Shown in pieces: positions 5,603 through 6,088 of a stretch of DNA of 6,088 nucleotides. Source of the DNA: Nitrococcus sp. (GTDB lineage Bacteria; Pseudomonadota; Gammaproteobacteria; Nitrococcales; Nitrococcaceae); assembly GCA_030452365.1 (NCBI GenBank), contig JAKDMK010000160.1, forward strand, positions 1 through 6,088, written 5' to 3'. The notes under the pieces are model-generated. The model saw only the letters and a program-made list of their open reading frames with translations, did not search any database and was not told the origin of the DNA. The translations under genes and the position numbers were made by a program. Position 1 is the stretch's first letter. Every line of letters starts with the position of its first letter.

Positions 5603-5640
5603 CAACCGGGACGGTTTCTTTGCGGTTGGCTTTTGCCTCC

Positions 5641-5910
5641 TCAACGAATGTCTTCAGCGGTTACCCCCTGCCGCTCGGCGCAGAGGCTCAACCTGCGCTG
5701 CCACGCAGGGCGCGCCAAAGCCCGCGCGTAGTAGGCCTTCAGCCGCGGATACGGCTCGATGAGATCGGTCTTGCGGACTTCCCGCAGGACGGTGGCGAGG
5801 AGAATGTCGGCGACCGTAAACGCCTCGCGCGCGATCCATTCGCGGCCGTCGAGCCGGCGCTCCAGCCCGGCGAGGTAGCGGCCGGCATCCTTGACCAGTA
5901 CCGCCAGCCG
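5641..5910 (-). pseudogene. Glutathione S-transferase, C-terminal domain fragment
   Basis: About 88 residues ending at TGA (5641-5643): RLAVLVKDAGRYLAGLERRL, DGREWIAREAFTVADILLAT, VLREVRKTDLIEPYPRLKAY, ALARPAWQRRLSL and GVTAEDIR. This is the all-helical C-terminal domain of a GST, including the F-T-V-A-D-I-L N-capping/hydrophobic-staple motif, the Y-P-R-L-x-A-Y segment and the A-R-P-A-W-Q-R motif. The entire N-terminal thioredoxin-like domain that binds glutathione is absent, so it cannot conjugate glutathione. A TTG at 5919 could nominally start it but lies inside the neighbouring AHSA1 fragment. On its 5' side it is fused, in a different reading frame, to that fragment near 5904-5910. Confidence 0.85.
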
Positions 5911-6088
5911 AGATAGCAAGACTCGGCCGGAATGACGTCGGGGACTCCTTCCTGAGTGATATTCAGCTCGGTCCCACAGGACACCTCCTCACGGGTGATG
6001 GTCACTTGCATGGCGCAGGGCAAGTTCGGATCGTCGAACTTGTCGGTGTGGCGAATGCGCTCGTGCGGCACCAATTCCAGATACTCCC
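5904..6088 (-). pseudogene. SRPBCC/AHSA1-family protein fragment, cut by the window end and by a GST junction
   Basis: Minus-strand translation from the window end reads EYLELVPHERIRHTDKFDDP, then NLPCAMQVTITREEVSCGTE, then LNITQEGVPDVIPAESCYLG and W. This is the C-terminal half of an Activator-of-Hsp90-ATPase-homologue (AHSA1/START-like) SRPBCC protein: the L-V-P-x-E-R-I-x-x-T-D-x-F strand, the E-V-S-C-G-T-E-L strand and the A-E-x-C-Y-L-G-W start of the final helix. The family continues with Q-E-S-L plus about 20 residues, but here the sequence changes at about 5904 to GST sequence in another frame. An ORF continues through to 5739 only by reading GST DNA out of frame, giving a nonsense tail. 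The 5' part lies beyond the window, so whether the start survives is unknown. Confidence 0.8.

Noticed and set aside
4971..5603. 210-codon minus-strand frame opposite vapBC
   Set aside because: It is a shadow of vapB and vapC, both of which have full family motifs on the other strand.
4943..5640. Idea that vapBC is a clean insertion into one LysR gene
   Set aside because: The missing N-terminal LysR part should reappear on the minus strand beyond 5570, but that region is GST. No flanking target-site duplication was found by eye.
5739..6074. 111-codon minus-strand frame as one intact protein
   Set aside because: Its first 57 residues are AHSA1 but the rest is the GST region read out of frame, so it is a composite, not a gene.

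Overview
The window is high-GC bacterial DNA whose proteins look proteobacterial (a Gamma- or Betaproteobacterium is my best guess). This rests on recalled protein families, not on a phylogenetic marker. No rRNA, tRNA, CRISPR array, transposase or integrase was found. Both window ends cut through genes.

Layout: (1) 1-1974 (+) is the bulk of a YyaL/DUF255 thioredoxin-fold plus alpha/alpha-barrel protein, missing only its N-terminus. (2) 1975-2154 is a spacer with a two-tier stem-loop at 2070-2109. (3) 2155-2517 (+) is a small uncharacterised conserved protein. (4) 2576-2983 (+) is a decayed chimera: the N-terminal half of a MazF/PemK toxin joined in frame to the C-terminal half of a VOC (glyoxalase-like) protein, followed by a ribosome-binding site and ATG with no gene behind them. 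(5) 3090-4481 (-) is an intact type II NADH dehydrogenase (NDH-2) with paired hairpins over its stop codon. (6) 4482-4718 is a non-coding stretch with two GC-rich inverted repeats. (7) 4719 to about 4943 (-) is the C-terminal stub of a LysR-type regulator. (8) 4953-5570 (+) is an intact vapBC toxin-antitoxin operon with a visible -10 box and a likely operator. (9) 5641-6088 (-) is a second scar, in which a truncated SRPBCC/AHSA1 gene is joined out of frame to the C-terminal domain of a glutathione S-transferase.

The intact genes are a housekeeping-type DUF255 protein, a quinone-reducing respiratory dehydrogenase and a self-contained toxin-antitoxin module. Between them lie at least five partial genes (mazF, VOC, LysR, AHSA1, GST). 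VOC, AHSA1 and GST genes are often neighbours in other genomes, so these pieces may come from one small lost cluster. The main story is repeated deletion and illegitimate joining around a vapBC module, not a clear new multi-gene system. I did not find convincing evidence of a previously undescribed system.
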